Numbered from the stretch's first letter, positions 1-7,470 are shown. The stretch: DNA of 25,608 nucleotides from SIG469 sp964384255 (GCA_964384255.1 CAYLKH010000028.1:1-25608), one strand, 5' to 3'. A program made the numbers and translations. The notes: generated by a model not told the origin, from the sequence alone.

Positions 1-1
1 C

Positions 2-469
2 ATGACCGGCTGGCGAGTAGGCTACGCTCTGGCCAACGACCAGCTGGCAAAGCTCATGGGCAACTATCTCAGCCATTCCACCGGCGCCCCGGCCACCTTT
101 GCCCAAAAGGGTGCGGCCGAAGCCTTTGGCGGACCGCAGCAGTCCCGGGAGATCATGCGCCAGGCCTTTGAGGAGCGGCGGAACTATATCGTCAGCCGCA
201 TGAACACTATCGACGGCGTAAGCTGTATCAAGCCCCAGGGCGCGTTCTATGTTATGATGAACCTCAAGCAGCTCATTGGCAAAGAGCTTCACGGAGTCGT
301 GATCAACGATGCCGACGATTTTGCCAACCTGTTTTTGAAAGAAGGTCTTGTGGCGACCGTTCCCTGCACCGGTTTTGGCGCTCCCGAATACTGCCGATGG
401 TCCTATGCCACCAGTCTCGAAAACATCAAAGAGGGGCTGGACCGGCTGGAAAAATTCCTGGCAGAATAG
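2..469 (+). CDS. Class I/II pyridoxal-phosphate aminotransferase, C-terminal part (5' end cut by window)
   Basis: The reading frame is open to the left edge; the gene starts outside the window, so the ATG at base 2 is internal. The first residues, MTGWRVGYA, are the segment that in aspartate/aromatic aminotransferases directly follows the PLP-binding lysine, with the Arg of GWR normally contacting the cofactor phosphate. Further on, GAFYVMMNL and the RWSYATS stretch near the end match the C-terminal small domain; its Arg normally binds the substrate alpha-carboxylate. About 155 of the usual ~390-400 residues are present, and the reactive lysine lies just upstream of base 1. The fold is clear, but the substrate (aspartate, aromatic or branched amino acid) cannot be told from this half. 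A stem-loop terminator follows about 50 bp after the TAG stop, so this is the last gene of its unit. Confidence 0.9.
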   Translation: MTGWRVGYALANDQLAKLMGNYLSHSTGAPATFAQKGAAEAFGGPQQSREIMRQAFEERRNYIVSRMNTIDGVSCIKPQGAFYVMMNLKQLIGKELHGVVINDADDFANLFLKEGLVATVPCTGFGAPEYCRWSYATSLENIKEGLDRLEKFLAE

Positions 470-520
470 TTGATTCTCCCGGCTGCACCACTTTTCATCC
501 TTATCATCCATTATAAAATA

Positions 521-561
521 TGTCCGGACTTCCGCATTTTTCGGAAGCTCGGACATTTTTT
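521..561 (+). terminator. Rho-independent terminator after the aminotransferase
   Basis: A 14-nt arm at 521-534 pairs with 542-555, with a two-base internal mismatch and a 7-nt T-rich loop. It is followed directly by six T residues at 556-561. It ends the aminotransferase transcript and separates it from the recombinase. Confidence 0.85.
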
Positions 562-562
562 A

Positions 563-591
563 TTGGCAAAAGTCATGCCTTTGTCAATAAA
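563..591 (+). promoter_or_regulatory. Weak candidate promoter of the serine recombinase
   Basis: TTGGCA (563-568) and AATAAA (586-591) are separated by 17 bp. The -35 matches consensus in five of six bases but the -10 is poor, so this is only a candidate. It lies in the only gap available, between the preceding terminator and the recombinase ribosome binding site. Confidence 0.3.
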
Positions 592-611
592 CCAAAACAG
601 GAGGATATGGA

Positions 612-1202
612 TTGTCGAAATATGGATACGTCAGAGTCAGCAGCTATGATCAGAACGAAAGCAGGCAGCTGGCAGCTATGGACTCTGCCGGGATAAGCAG
701 AAAGAATATTTATATCGACAAACAGTCGGGCAAGGACTTTATGCGTCCCCAATACAGGAAAATGGTTCGCAGACTGAAAAAGGACGACGTGCTTTACGTC
801 AAAAGCATCGACCGCCTTGGTCGGGATTATGGCGAGATCCTTGAGCAATGGCGGGAGCTGACCCGGGACAGAGGGGTAGACATAGTGGTTATGGATATGC
901 CGCTGCTGGACACCCGCAGGGGCAAGGACCTGATGGGAACATTCCTGAGCGACATAGTTTTGCAGGTGCTGTCCTTTGTAGCGGAGAACGAGCGGGCCAA
1001 CATACGCCAGCGTCAGGCCGAGGGCATCGCTGCCGCCCGGGAACGGGGAGTCAGGTTTGGACGGCCAGCCACGCCGCTGCCTGACAATTTTGACCAGATA
1101 TGCAAAGCATGGCGAGCCGGAGAGATAACCGCCGATCAGGCGGCAGCGGAATGCAATATGGCAAAAAGCACCTTTTATGACAAAGCAAGGCGCTTTAAGT
1201 AG
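612..1202 (+). CDS. Small serine recombinase (resolvase/invertase family)
   Basis: A 196-aa protein with the layout of the resolvase/DNA-invertase family. The N-terminal catalytic domain starts YGYVRVS with the nucleophilic serine at residue 10. It also has the IDRLGR segment (two active-site arginines) and the long E-helix around ENERANIRQRQAEGI. A short C-terminal helix-turn-helix (EITADQAAAECNMAKSTFYDKARRF) would bind the crossover site. Length is normal for resolvases (about 180-200 aa), unlike the ~500-aa large serine integrases. The start is TTG at 612, chosen because AGGAGG at 599-604 lies 7 nt upstream and no in-frame ATG fits. The gene stands alone: no transposase, cargo or second recombinase is seen beside it. 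The intergenic region just downstream holds several inverted repeats that could be its sites, though this is not shown. It could resolve multimers, invert a segment, or be a remnant of a mobile element. Confidence 0.9.
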   Translation: MSKYGYVRVSSYDQNESRQLAAMDSAGISRKNIYIDKQSGKDFMRPQYRKMVRRLKKDDVLYVKSIDRLGRDYGEILEQWRELTRDRGVDIVVMDMPLLDTRRGKDLMGTFLSDIVLQVLSFVAENERANIRQRQAEGIAAARERGVRFGRPATPLPDNFDQICKAWRAGEITADQAAAECNMAKSTFYDKARRFK

Positions 1203-1212
1203 CGCCCTGAAC

Positions 1213-1251
1213 AACTAGTATACAAAGACCTGGGGGCTTTGTATACTGGTT
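1213..1251. repeat. 15-bp inverted repeat directly after the serine recombinase
   Basis: Arms 1213-1227 and 1237-1251 are complementary over 15 bp with one G-T wobble; the inner 11 bp (AGTATACAAAG) are perfect. The spacer is 9 nt and G-rich. It begins 10 bp after the recombinase stop. No T-run follows, so it is not a textbook terminator. It could be a weak terminator or a recombinase binding/crossover site. Confidence 0.7.
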
Positions 1252-1256
1252 ATGCG

Positions 1257-1276
1257 GAACGAACTAAAGTTCGTTC
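1257..1276. repeat. Near-perfect palindrome, 9-bp arms with 2-bp centre
   Basis: Arm GAACGAACT at 1257-1265 is exactly repeated in inverse orientation at 1268-1276, with AA between. It is followed by a GC-rich CCGCTGCGG motif (1280-1288) that recurs as a direct copy at 1346-1354. The role is unknown; the arrangement suggests a dispersed intergenic repeat or a protein-binding site. Confidence 0.65.
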
Positions 1277-1303
1277 CTGCCGCTGCGGCGGGTTATTGAA
1301 CGC

Positions 1304-1330
1304 GAAAGACACCCCTGATGGGTTTCTTTC
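1304..1330. repeat. 11-bp inverted repeat in the recombinase/oxidoreductase gap
   Basis: Arms 1304-1314 and 1320-1330 pair over 11 bp with one mismatch around a 5-nt loop. It lies between the two convergent genes, in the same cluster as the neighbouring palindromes. Neither side carries a proper T-run, so a terminator role is uncertain. Confidence 0.55.
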
Positions 1331-1381
1331 ACACTATCTTCCTTTCCGCTGCGGCTACTTTATTCCTTTGTCTATAGCCAA

Positions 1382-1410
1382 AGCAGCAGAGCGCGATGCG
1401 CTCTGCTGCT
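1382..1410 (-). terminator. Strong stem-loop after the flavin oxidoreductase, probable terminator
   Basis: Arms 1382-1394 and 1398-1410 form a perfect 13-bp GC-rich stem with a 3-nt loop. It sits 24 bp beyond the stop of the minus-strand oxidoreductase. Only a short TTT follows on that strand, so termination may be partial. Position and stability still make this the likely end of that transcript. Confidence 0.6.
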
Positions 1411-1434
1411 CAAAATAACGGTCAACGTATCAAA

Positions 1435-3519
1435 TCATATCATGGATGCGATGGACCAGGAGCTTCTCATGACCTTGGCAATGTTGCCTTCGCCGTCACC
1501 GGCGGCATCGCCGCAGATATAGAACTCGGGAGCTGCGCCATAATATGCAAGAGCCTCTTCCTGGCGGGGATTCAGGCCACCGGAGATGACGACGCTGTCG
1601 CACTCGATGGTTTTCTCAATGCCCTTGTAGTTTACATAAGTCAGCTTGCCGTCTTCGTATCTGGTAGTGGTGCAGCCGGTCTTGCGCTTCAGGCCGTGAT
1701 AGCCCAGAGCAGGCAGATTATAATGGACTCTCTGGGCCGAGGGAGCCAGAGTAGTCTGGCGGGTAATAACAGTTACGTCACGGTCGTTTTCGGCGATATA
1801 CATACCGGTCTCGCAGCCTATTTCGCTGCCGCCCACCACGACGACCTTCTTGCCCAGCTTATCCACATTGCCAAATACGGAAATGGGAGTAAACACGTTG
1901 GCGGCCAGAGTTCCGTCTTCCCTGACCAGGCCGGGGATGTCGGGAATATTGGGTTCTGCGCCGTTGGCTACGACAACGGTGTCGAAACCTTCGGCCCTGA
2001 TCTCGTCGGCAGTAGGAGCCTTGCCAAGACGAACCTCGACTCCCTTTTTGCCGCACTGGTATGCCAGCCAGTTTTTAAAGTCTTTAATGGTCCACTTGAA
2101 GGTTGCGTAATCAGCATGGATAAGCTGACCACCAAGGACCTGCTCACGTTCGAACAGCACGACCTTGTGTCCGCGGTCAACAAGGTTTATGGCCGCGTTC
2201 ATACCGGCGGGGCCGCCACCGATAACGGCGACTTTTTTGACCCTGTCAGCGGGCTTGAACAGGCGTTCGGTCATGTGGTCAACACCGATGGTGGGGTTGA
2301 CGGAGCAGAAGGAGATCCAGGGGCCGGACATGGAAGCGCCGTGACATTTGTTGCAGCGGATGCAGGGAACAACATCGTCCCCACGGCCTTCGGTTATCTT
2401 TTTGGTATAGTCATGGTCAGCGATGAATGCGCGGGCAGCGGCCATCATATCCATCTTGCCTTCGGCTATCCACTGTTCTGCCAGATCGGGGTCCTGAAGG
2501 CCGCCGATAGGAGCGGTGAGGATCTTGGCGCCGGATTTCTTAACAGCTTCGGAAACTTCGAGGGTGACGGGGATCTTGGTGGAGTTGAAGGTGGTGGGAT
2601 GAGCTTCGTCGCCGTCGCCGCCACGGATCTGGAGAATATCTACCTTACCCTCTGCCAGCTTGGCAAAGGCCACGGTATCTTCGATGGTTATGCCGCCGGG
2701 AGCCTCTTTGCCGGACATAAGGACTTCGACGATAAAGTCTTCGCCCAGCTCTTTTTTAACAGCTTCGCATACAGCCAGGGGGAATCTGGCGCGGTTTTCG
2801 ATGCTGCCGCCGTATTCGTCGGTACGTTTGTTGCACAGGGGGCTGAGGAACTGAGCGCACAGGGGACCCTGATATGCCATATGGAAGGATGCGCCGTCGA
2901 AGCCGATGCCCTTCCAGTATTTACATTCTTTGACGACCTGCTTGATGATGTCCTGCATGATCTCGGGAGTAACGGCCTTTTTGCTGCCGCCGCCCATCAT
3001 GGCCATCATGTCTTCCATCATCTTCTGCTTCTGCTCTTCGGTCATGTCCTCGTCCATGGGGGGACCCATCATGCCGCCGCCGGGAGCTACGTCATCATCT
3101 TCTTCGCCGGGACCTCCGGGAGGGGGACCCATCATCATGCCGCCGCCTTCGCTGTCGCACACGCCGTATCCCGCAGGAGCCGATGCGTTGACAGAGATGG
3201 TAGCCTTGGCGCCATACATATGGATAACTTCGCAGTAAAGAGCAAGGGAGTTCTCAACGGCGGGGTCCTTAATGTTGAACATGGGGAAGTGAGCGCCGTC
3301 GCCCATGCTGTCCCGCTGCTTGAGGTTGGTCCAGTTGCCGATAGTCACGATAGCAGCGTTTTTAGCTATCTGAGCCTGATAGAGCATAATGGGGTCGTTG
3401 GGCCAGTTTTCGGGACCCTGGAGAAAATGGGGAAGGCCATTAGAGGAAAGAAGTCTGTTTTTCAAAACGACGTTTTTGCCGATTTTAACAGGCTTTAAAA
3501 GGTTTTCATACTTTGCCAT
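1435..3519 (-). CDS. NADH:flavin oxidoreductase / FAD-dependent reductase of the Old Yellow Enzyme (2,4-dienoyl-CoA reductase, BaiCD/BaiH-like) group, with Met-rich insertion
   Basis: A 694-aa cytoplasmic flavo-iron-sulfur enzyme. Residues 1-370 form the FMN-binding TIM barrel (FLSPLCNKRTDEYGGSIENR at 225-244 is the family signature). C386, C389, C392 and C405 are the iron-sulfur cysteines. Residues 428-694 form the FAD/NADH module with GGGPAG at 434-439 and a second nucleotide-binding GGSEIG at 563-568, ending in the usual ICGDAAGD FAD motif. Such enzymes reduce activated C=C bonds of enoates, dienoyl-CoA or steroid-like substrates; the actual substrate is unknown. Two oddities: the barrel's usual HxxHGYL is replaced by HMAYQGPL (213-220), and residues 121-182 are a Met/Gly/Pro/acidic insertion. 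ATG at 3519 is preceded by an AAGGA site. It is monocistronic, with its own promoter and stem-loop. Confidence 0.93.
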   Translation of the reverse strand: MAKYENLLKPVKIGKNVVLKNRLLSSNGLPHFLQGPENWPNDPIMLYQAQIAKNAAIVTIGNWTNLKQRDSMGDGAHFPMFNIKDPAVENSLALYCEVIHMYGAKATISVNASAPAGYGVCDSEGGGMMMGPPPGGPGEEDDDVAPGGGMMGPPMDEDMTEEQKQKMMEDMMAMMGGGSKKAVTPEIMQDIIKQVVKECKYWKGIGFDGASFHMAYQGPLCAQFLSPLCNKRTDEYGGSIENRARFPLAVCEAVKKELGEDFIVEVLMSGKEAPGGITIEDTVAFAKLAEGKVDILQIRGGDGDEAHPTTFNSTKIPVTLEVSEAVKKSGAKILTAPIGGLQDPDLAEQWIAEGKMDMMAAARAFIADHDYTKKITEGRGDDVVPCIRCNKCHGASMSGPWISFCSVNPTIGVDHMTERLFKPADRVKKVAVIGGGPAGMNAAINLVDRGHKVVLFEREQVLGGQLIHADYATFKWTIKDFKNWLAYQCGKKGVEVRLGKAPTADEIRAEGFDTVVVANGAEPNIPDIPGLVREDGTLAANVFTPISVFGNVDKLGKKVVVVGGSEIGCETGMYIAENDRDVTVITRQTTLAPSAQRVHYNLPALGYHGLKRKTGCTTTRYEDGKLTYVNYKGIEKTIECDSVVISGGLNPRQEEALAYYGAAPEFYICGDAAGDGEGNIAKVMRSSWSIASMI

Positions 3520-3564
3520 TTTCGTTTTCCTTTCTTCATTTTCAAATTTGTTTGAACGCTAATT

Positions 3565-3593
3565 ATTATAACACAGCGTATCAAATTACGCAA
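3565..3593 (-). promoter_or_regulatory. Sigma-A-type promoter of the flavin oxidoreductase
   Basis: On the minus strand TTGCGT (3593-3588) and a perfect TATAAT (3570-3565) are separated by exactly 17 bp. The expected start lies near 3558, giving a leader of about 40 nt that includes the AAGGA ribosome binding site. The remainder of the gap up to 3754 shows no convincing gene. Confidence 0.75.
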
Positions 3594-3754
3594 TGGATAA
3601 GTGCGGCCGTCAGTTAAATCAGGGGTCAGAGAGCCAGATCCGGCTATGTGTGTTGATAACGATTCGCCGGTTTCTTTTGCGCCTTCCCGAGCTTTATCAT
3701 CGGGGCCATCGCCGGTCATTATCACAAATATATAAAAACTCCTGAGTAACTGAA

Positions 3755-3797
3755 AATCTCACCCCCTTCCGACACACAGCCAGAAGGGGGTGAGATT
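3755..3797 (-). terminator. Terminator of the peptide-importer operon
   Basis: A perfect 15-bp stem (arms 3755-3769 and 3783-3797, 13-nt loop) begins 9 bp after the stop of the substrate-binding protein gene. On the minus strand it is followed by a short TTTTC. It marks the end of the five-gene importer operon. Confidence 0.8.
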
Positions 3798-3805
3798 ATA
3801 TTCAC

Positions 3806-5452
3806 TTAGCCTATTTTCCAGTTCCAGACGGGAACGTTGCGGCGGGCGATCTCAATAAGGTCGTCAGTCACATTGCCCAGCTTGGAGGAATAAACGTAGT
3901 TCTGCTTTTTGCCGACCAGCCAGATAGCGGGCTGCTGCTGATACAGATAATCGTAGAACTCGTTAATAAGTTCGGCTCTCTTTTCCTCATCCAGCTCGCT
4001 GGCGATAACGTCCTTCATGGTGTCGTAAGCGGTGTCGACCAGGCTGAGGACGGTACGGTCAGAGGCGCTGATGATATCGTTGCGGCTCATGGGATCGGGA
4101 GTGATGCCATAGATGATAAGGCCGCCGTCGTAGGTGCCTTCTTCACCGGATTTAAGGTCAGCCATCATGGTGGAAGCGTCGATGGTCACGATCTCCACTT
4201 CGAATCCGGCAGCTTCAAGGTCCTGGCCCACCAGCACGCCGATCTCGCCACGCTGACCTGCGGCAGGGGCTGCAAGAACGAACTTGCCGTCATAGCCGTC
4301 AGCCTTGGCTTCTTCCAGCAGAGCCTTGGCTTTATCTACATCATAGCTGTACTGAATGTCTTCGGGATAGTATTTGTTGGAATCGGTGATATACAGCTCC
4401 ATGGGAGTTGCAAGGCTGACCTCGGATTCGCCGGTCAGCAGGGTGCAGAGGTTTTCTTTGTTTATAGCGTAATTGACGGCGCGGCGGACGCGGGGATCCG
4501 TAACGATGGTATTGTTGATAGCGATGACATAAACCTGAGTAGCCTCGTCACGCATATCCATGGTGATACCTTCGGAGCCGTTCATAACCAGAGCCTCGTC
4601 GTTGGCGATGGGGGAATAAGCGATGTCGATCTCGCCGGTCAGCATGGCAGAGGAGGCAGAAGCAGCGTCAGTCTGCTTGAAGATCATGGTGGTCCAGTTG
4701 GCATCGCCCATGTGATAATCTTCGTTTCTGGCAAGGGTAAGCTCGGTGGCGTCGGCGGTCTGGCTTACAAATTTGGCCGGGCCGGAACCGATGGGAGCGG
4801 ACCAGAATTCGTTGGTCAGCATTTCGGCCACAGGAATGTCCTTAAGCAGAGCGCTGGGCAGAACGACCATGAAATAGGAATTGCTCATCAGGAAGGATTC
4901 CATGTTGGTCACCTGCTTGAAGGTCAGCTCCAGGGTGTAGTCGTCTACTGCAACAGCAGCCAGAGAGTTTTCAGAAACCTCAACACCGGCTTCGTCGGTG
5001 CCTTCAAAAACGCTCATAAGGCTCTGGTCGCTGAAGCCCACGCCCTCTTTGGTAAGCAGCTGGAGGCTCCATACCCAGTCGGCAGCGGTAACGGCGCTTC
5101 CGTCGTGGAATTTTGCGTCTTTATTCAGGTTGAAGGTGATGGTTTTGCCGTCGTCGCTCATGGACCAGCTGTCTGCTCCACGGGGACCGATGTTGCCTTC
5201 AACGTCAACGTAAACCAGCTGGTCATAAAGCATACTGATAATGATGCTGTTATAATAGTTGGTGTTGTTAAAGGGCAGCAGGCCGGACCAAAGGGTACTC
5301 ATACCCCAGACGATGGTGCCGTCGGTTTCGGAGACAGCATCACTCTGCTGGGCAGGTGCGCTCTCTTCGGCAGTTGTCTCGCCGGAGCAGCCAGCCAAAA
5401 GTATGCCCAGCAGCATTACGAGAGCCAGAAGAAAACTGATTTTTCTCTTCAT
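3806..5452 (-). CDS. ABC transporter substrate-binding lipoprotein, family 5 (oligopeptide/dipeptide/nickel type)
   Basis: A 548-aa extracytoplasmic solute-binding protein. The N-terminus is a lipoprotein signal: positive MKRK, a hydrophobic core, and lipobox L-A-G-C with the acylated cysteine at residue 22, then a Ser/Glu-rich linker. The mature part has family-5 hallmarks: the IVWGMSTLWSGLLPF opening, the TITFNLNKDAKFHDGSAVTAADWVWSL-type region near residues 110-135 (shown here only by its key FHDG motif), and RRAVNYAINKENL around the middle, as in OppA/DppA/NikA. The protein captures a ligand outside the membrane and delivers it to the two permeases encoded upstream. It is the last gene of the operon, 63 bp after the second ATPase gene. 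ATG 5452 has an AGAGGAAAG site. Ligand identity is unknown; peptides are most common in the family. Confidence 0.93.
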   Translation of the reverse strand: MKRKISFLLALVMLLGILLAGCSGETTAEESAPAQQSDAVSETDGTIVWGMSTLWSGLLPFNNTNYYNSIIISMLYDQLVYVDVEGNIGPRGADSWSMSDDGKTITFNLNKDAKFHDGSAVTAADWVWSLQLLTKEGVGFSDQSLMSVFEGTDEAGVEVSENSLAAVAVDDYTLELTFKQVTNMESFLMSNSYFMVVLPSALLKDIPVAEMLTNEFWSAPIGSGPAKFVSQTADATELTLARNEDYHMGDANWTTMIFKQTDAASASSAMLTGEIDIAYSPIANDEALVMNGSEGITMDMRDEATQVYVIAINNTIVTDPRVRRAVNYAINKENLCTLLTGESEVSLATPMELYITDSNKYYPEDIQYSYDVDKAKALLEEAKADGYDGKFVLAAPAAGQRGEIGVLVGQDLEAAGFEVEIVTIDASTMMADLKSGEEGTYDGGLIIYGITPDPMSRNDIISASDRTVLSLVDTAYDTMKDVIASELDEEKRAELINEFYDYLYQQQPAIWLVGKKQNYVYSSKLGNVTDDLIEIARRNVPVWNWKIG

Positions 5453-5491
5453 TAAAACTTTCCTCTTTTCAAAGATTTTTATTTTTAGAAA

Positions 5492-5504
5492 AGCACAAAG
5501 TGCT
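5492..5504 (-). other. Small intercistronic hairpin before the binding-protein gene
   Basis: On the minus strand AGCAC-TTT-GTGCT forms a 5-bp stem followed by a T-rich stretch. It lies in the 63-bp gap between the second ATPase gene and the binding-protein gene. Such spots often tune the relative amount of binding protein by RNA processing or partial termination, but this stem is short and the idea is inference. Confidence 0.3.
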
Positions 5505-5515
5505 GATCTTACGGT

Positions 5516-6487
5516 TTATTTGCCCGCAAAGTGGCATCTGACACAGTGTTGCTCACCCAGCTTTACCATCTCCGGCTCTGACTGGGCGCAAATCGCCTGC
5601 GCCATGGGGCATCTGGTGTGGAACCGGCATCCCCGGGGCGGATCCAGGGGGCTGGGTACATCGCCCTGAAGAACGATACGGCTCCTTTTGGAGTCCACAT
5701 CCGGGATGGGTATGGCCGACAGCAGGGCCTGAGTATAGGGGTGGGCAGCTTTTTCGAATATATCCTCCCGGGTACCGGTTTCGAGGATCCTGCCCAGATA
5801 CATGACCGCCACAGTGTCACAAACGTAGCGGACCACGCTCAGGTCGTGGGAAATAAACAGATATGCCGGGCCAAAATCCTTTTGCATCTGCTTCATCAGG
5901 TTAAGCACCTGGGAGCGAACTGACGCATCCAGCGCCGAAACCGGCTCGTCGCACACGACGAAGGCGGGTTCCATCACCATCGCCCGGGCTATGACCGCCC
6001 GCTGGCGCTGGCCGCCGGACATTTCGTGGGGATATTTGTGTATCTGCTCTTCTTCAAGGCCAACATAGGAAAGCAGCTGGCGGACCTTTTCGTCCTTTTC
6101 CTCCTCCGTTCCCAGCTTAAACACGTCCAGCGGTGCTTTTACCGACTGGAAAATGGTCATTCTGGGATTCAGCGAAGAATAGGGGTCCTGAAAAATCATT
6201 TGAAGCTTCTGGCGATATGGCCGCAGCTGTCTGCTGCTCAGGCCCTGTATCTCGTGGCCGTCAAAGGTTATTGTTCCCTCGGTCACGTCGTAAAGTCCCA
6301 GAAGGCAGCGTCCGAGGGTAGATTTTCCGCAGCCGGACTCGCCCACCAGCCCCAGCGACTGACCGGGAAATATCTCAAGGTCAACTCCGTCCACCGCTTT
6401 GAGATAGACCCGCTTATCCGGGATCAGGCTGGATCTGGCGATAAAATGCTTTTTCAGCCCTCTGACAGAAATCAACGGTTCACTCAT
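5516..6487 (-). CDS. Oligopeptide-type ABC transporter ATP-binding protein (OppF/DppF-like)
   Basis: A 323-aa ATPase: Walker A GESGCGKS at 49-56, Q-loop in MIFQDP near 98-102, signature MSGGQRQR at 156-163, Walker B VVCDEP at 177-182, and the H-loop in FISHDLS. The C-terminal oligopeptide-transporter extension follows (HPYTQALLSAIP, then GCRFHTRCP). It carries cysteines at 287, 293, 300, 315 and 318, a pattern that in some DppD-type ATPases binds an iron-sulfur cluster. It pairs with the adjacent OppD-like ATPase to power the importer. I place the start at ATG 6487 with GGAGG 8 nt upstream; the GTG at 6496 is in frame but lies within that site. The start overlaps the previous stop by 8 nt, implying translational coupling. 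Confidence 0.93.
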   Translation of the reverse strand: MSEPLISVRGLKKHFIARSSLIPDKRVYLKAVDGVDLEIFPGQSLGLVGESGCGKSTLGRCLLGLYDVTEGTITFDGHEIQGLSSRQLRPYRQKLQMIFQDPYSSLNPRMTIFQSVKAPLDVFKLGTEEEKDEKVRQLLSYVGLEEEQIHKYPHEMSGGQRQRAVIARAMVMEPAFVVCDEPVSALDASVRSQVLNLMKQMQKDFGPAYLFISHDLSVVRYVCDTVAVMYLGRILETGTREDIFEKAAHPYTQALLSAIPIPDVDSKRSRIVLQGDVPSPLDPPRGCRFHTRCPMAQAICAQSEPEMVKLGEQHCVRCHFAGK

Positions 6488-7460
6488 GGGCTTCACCTCC
6501 GTCGTACAGGTGGCATCTTACCTGACTGCTGCCAACGCAGGTCAGTTCAGGCTTGGACGCGGTGCATTTTTCCATGCAGCTTTCGCAGCGGGGAGCGAAT
6601 CTGCATCCCGGCATTTCCTGTCCGGCAGGGGGGACTGTGCCGCTGATGGAATACAGCTGACCGCTGTCCCTGTCCAGCCGGGGCAGCGAACGCAGCAGAC
6701 CCCGGGTATAGGGATGGCGGGGGTTTTTAAAAATATCCTTCACCGGCGCAAATTCAACTACCTCTCCGGCGTACATTACCATAACGTTGTCCGCCATATC
6801 TGCCACAACGCCCATATCATGAGTAATGAGCAAAACGGCGGCGCCCAGCTCACTTTGAAGCTCTTTAATAAGCTCCAGCACCTGAGCCTGAATAGTAACA
6901 TCCAGCGCGGTGGTAGGTTCGTCGGCTATCAGCACCTGGGGCTGCGCAGACAGCGCCATAGCTATCATAACACGCTGGGTCATGCCGCCGGACAGCTCGT
7001 GGGGATAGCTTTTCATCCGGCGCTCCGGGTCGGACACTCCGACCTTTTTCAGCAGGTCGGTCGCCTTCTGCCAGGCATCGGCTCTGCTGATATTCTCGTT
7101 AGCCCTGAGCATTTCCACCAGCTGTGCGCCGATCTTATGAACGGGGTTTAGGGATGTGATGGGGTCCTGGAATATCATGGCTATTTTTTTGCCCCGGACA
7201 TCACGCATTTCCCGGTTGCTCAGCCGGGTAAGCTCCCGGCCCTCAAGCCTGATGCTGCCGGAGGTTATTTCAGCGGTAGCGCTGGGGAGCAGCCCCATAA
7301 TAGCCGAAGCCGTTACGGATTTGCCGCAGCCGGACTCGCCGACTATGCCCAGAATAGTACCGCTGTCAACAGAAAAGGTCACGTTTCTGATAGCGGTCTG
7401 TCTGGTTTTTCTGTCTGCCTTAAAGGCAACACTCAGGTTTTCGACTTCAAGGATAGGCAT
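6480..7460 (-). CDS. Oligopeptide-type ABC transporter ATP-binding protein (OppD/DppD-like)
   Basis: A 326-aa ATPase, partner of the OppF-like subunit. Walker A GESGCGKS at 41-48, Q-loop IFQDP at 97-101, signature ELSGGMTQR at 155-163, Walker B VLIADEP at 176-182, and ITHDMG H-loop. The C-terminal family extension starts HPYTRGLLRSLP and contains a cysteine-rich tail (C286, C292, C295, C299, C308, C316). I place the start at ATG 7460 (MPILEVENLS), because TAGGAG lies 7 nt upstream and overlaps the stop of the permease gene. An upstream in-frame ATG at 7502 would add 14 residues that overlap the permease and lack such a site. It hydrolyses ATP at the cytoplasmic face of the permease pair. Confidence 0.92.
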   Translation of the reverse strand: MPILEVENLSVAFKADRKTRQTAIRNVTFSVDSGTILGIVGESGCGKSVTASAIMGLLPSATAEITSGSIRLEGRELTRLSNREMRDVRGKKIAMIFQDPITSLNPVHKIGAQLVEMLRANENISRADAWQKATDLLKKVGVSDPERRMKSYPHELSGGMTQRVMIAMALSAQPQVLIADEPTTALDVTIQAQVLELIKELQSELGAAVLLITHDMGVVADMADNVMVMYAGEVVEFAPVKDIFKNPRHPYTRGLLRSLPRLDRDSGQLYSISGTVPPAGQEMPGCRFAPRCESCMEKCTASKPELTCVGSSQVRCHLYDGGEAHE

Positions 7461-7470
7461 TGGCTTACTC

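Noticed and set aside
573..1214. Minus-strand open frame opposite the serine recombinase
   Set aside because: Antisense of a clear recombinase; no family motif and no ribosome site.
1396..3498. Long plus-strand open frame of about 700 codons opposite the flavin oxidoreductase
   Set aside because: It is the antisense mirror of a gene with clear family motifs, caused by its codon bias; it has no ribosome site or recognisable domain.
3495..3725. 76-codon minus-strand frame ahead of the flavin oxidoreductase
   Set aside because: It covers the oxidoreductase promoter and ribosome site and overlaps its start in another frame; the first 40 codons look coding-like, so a remnant of an old gene is possible but unsupported.
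6485..6496. Upstream GTG/TTG starts for several minus-strand genes (6496, 8322, 9294, 11099, 15011)
   Set aside because: In each case the alternative start codon lies inside or against the ribosome binding site or the previous stop; the ATG a few codons later has correct spacing.
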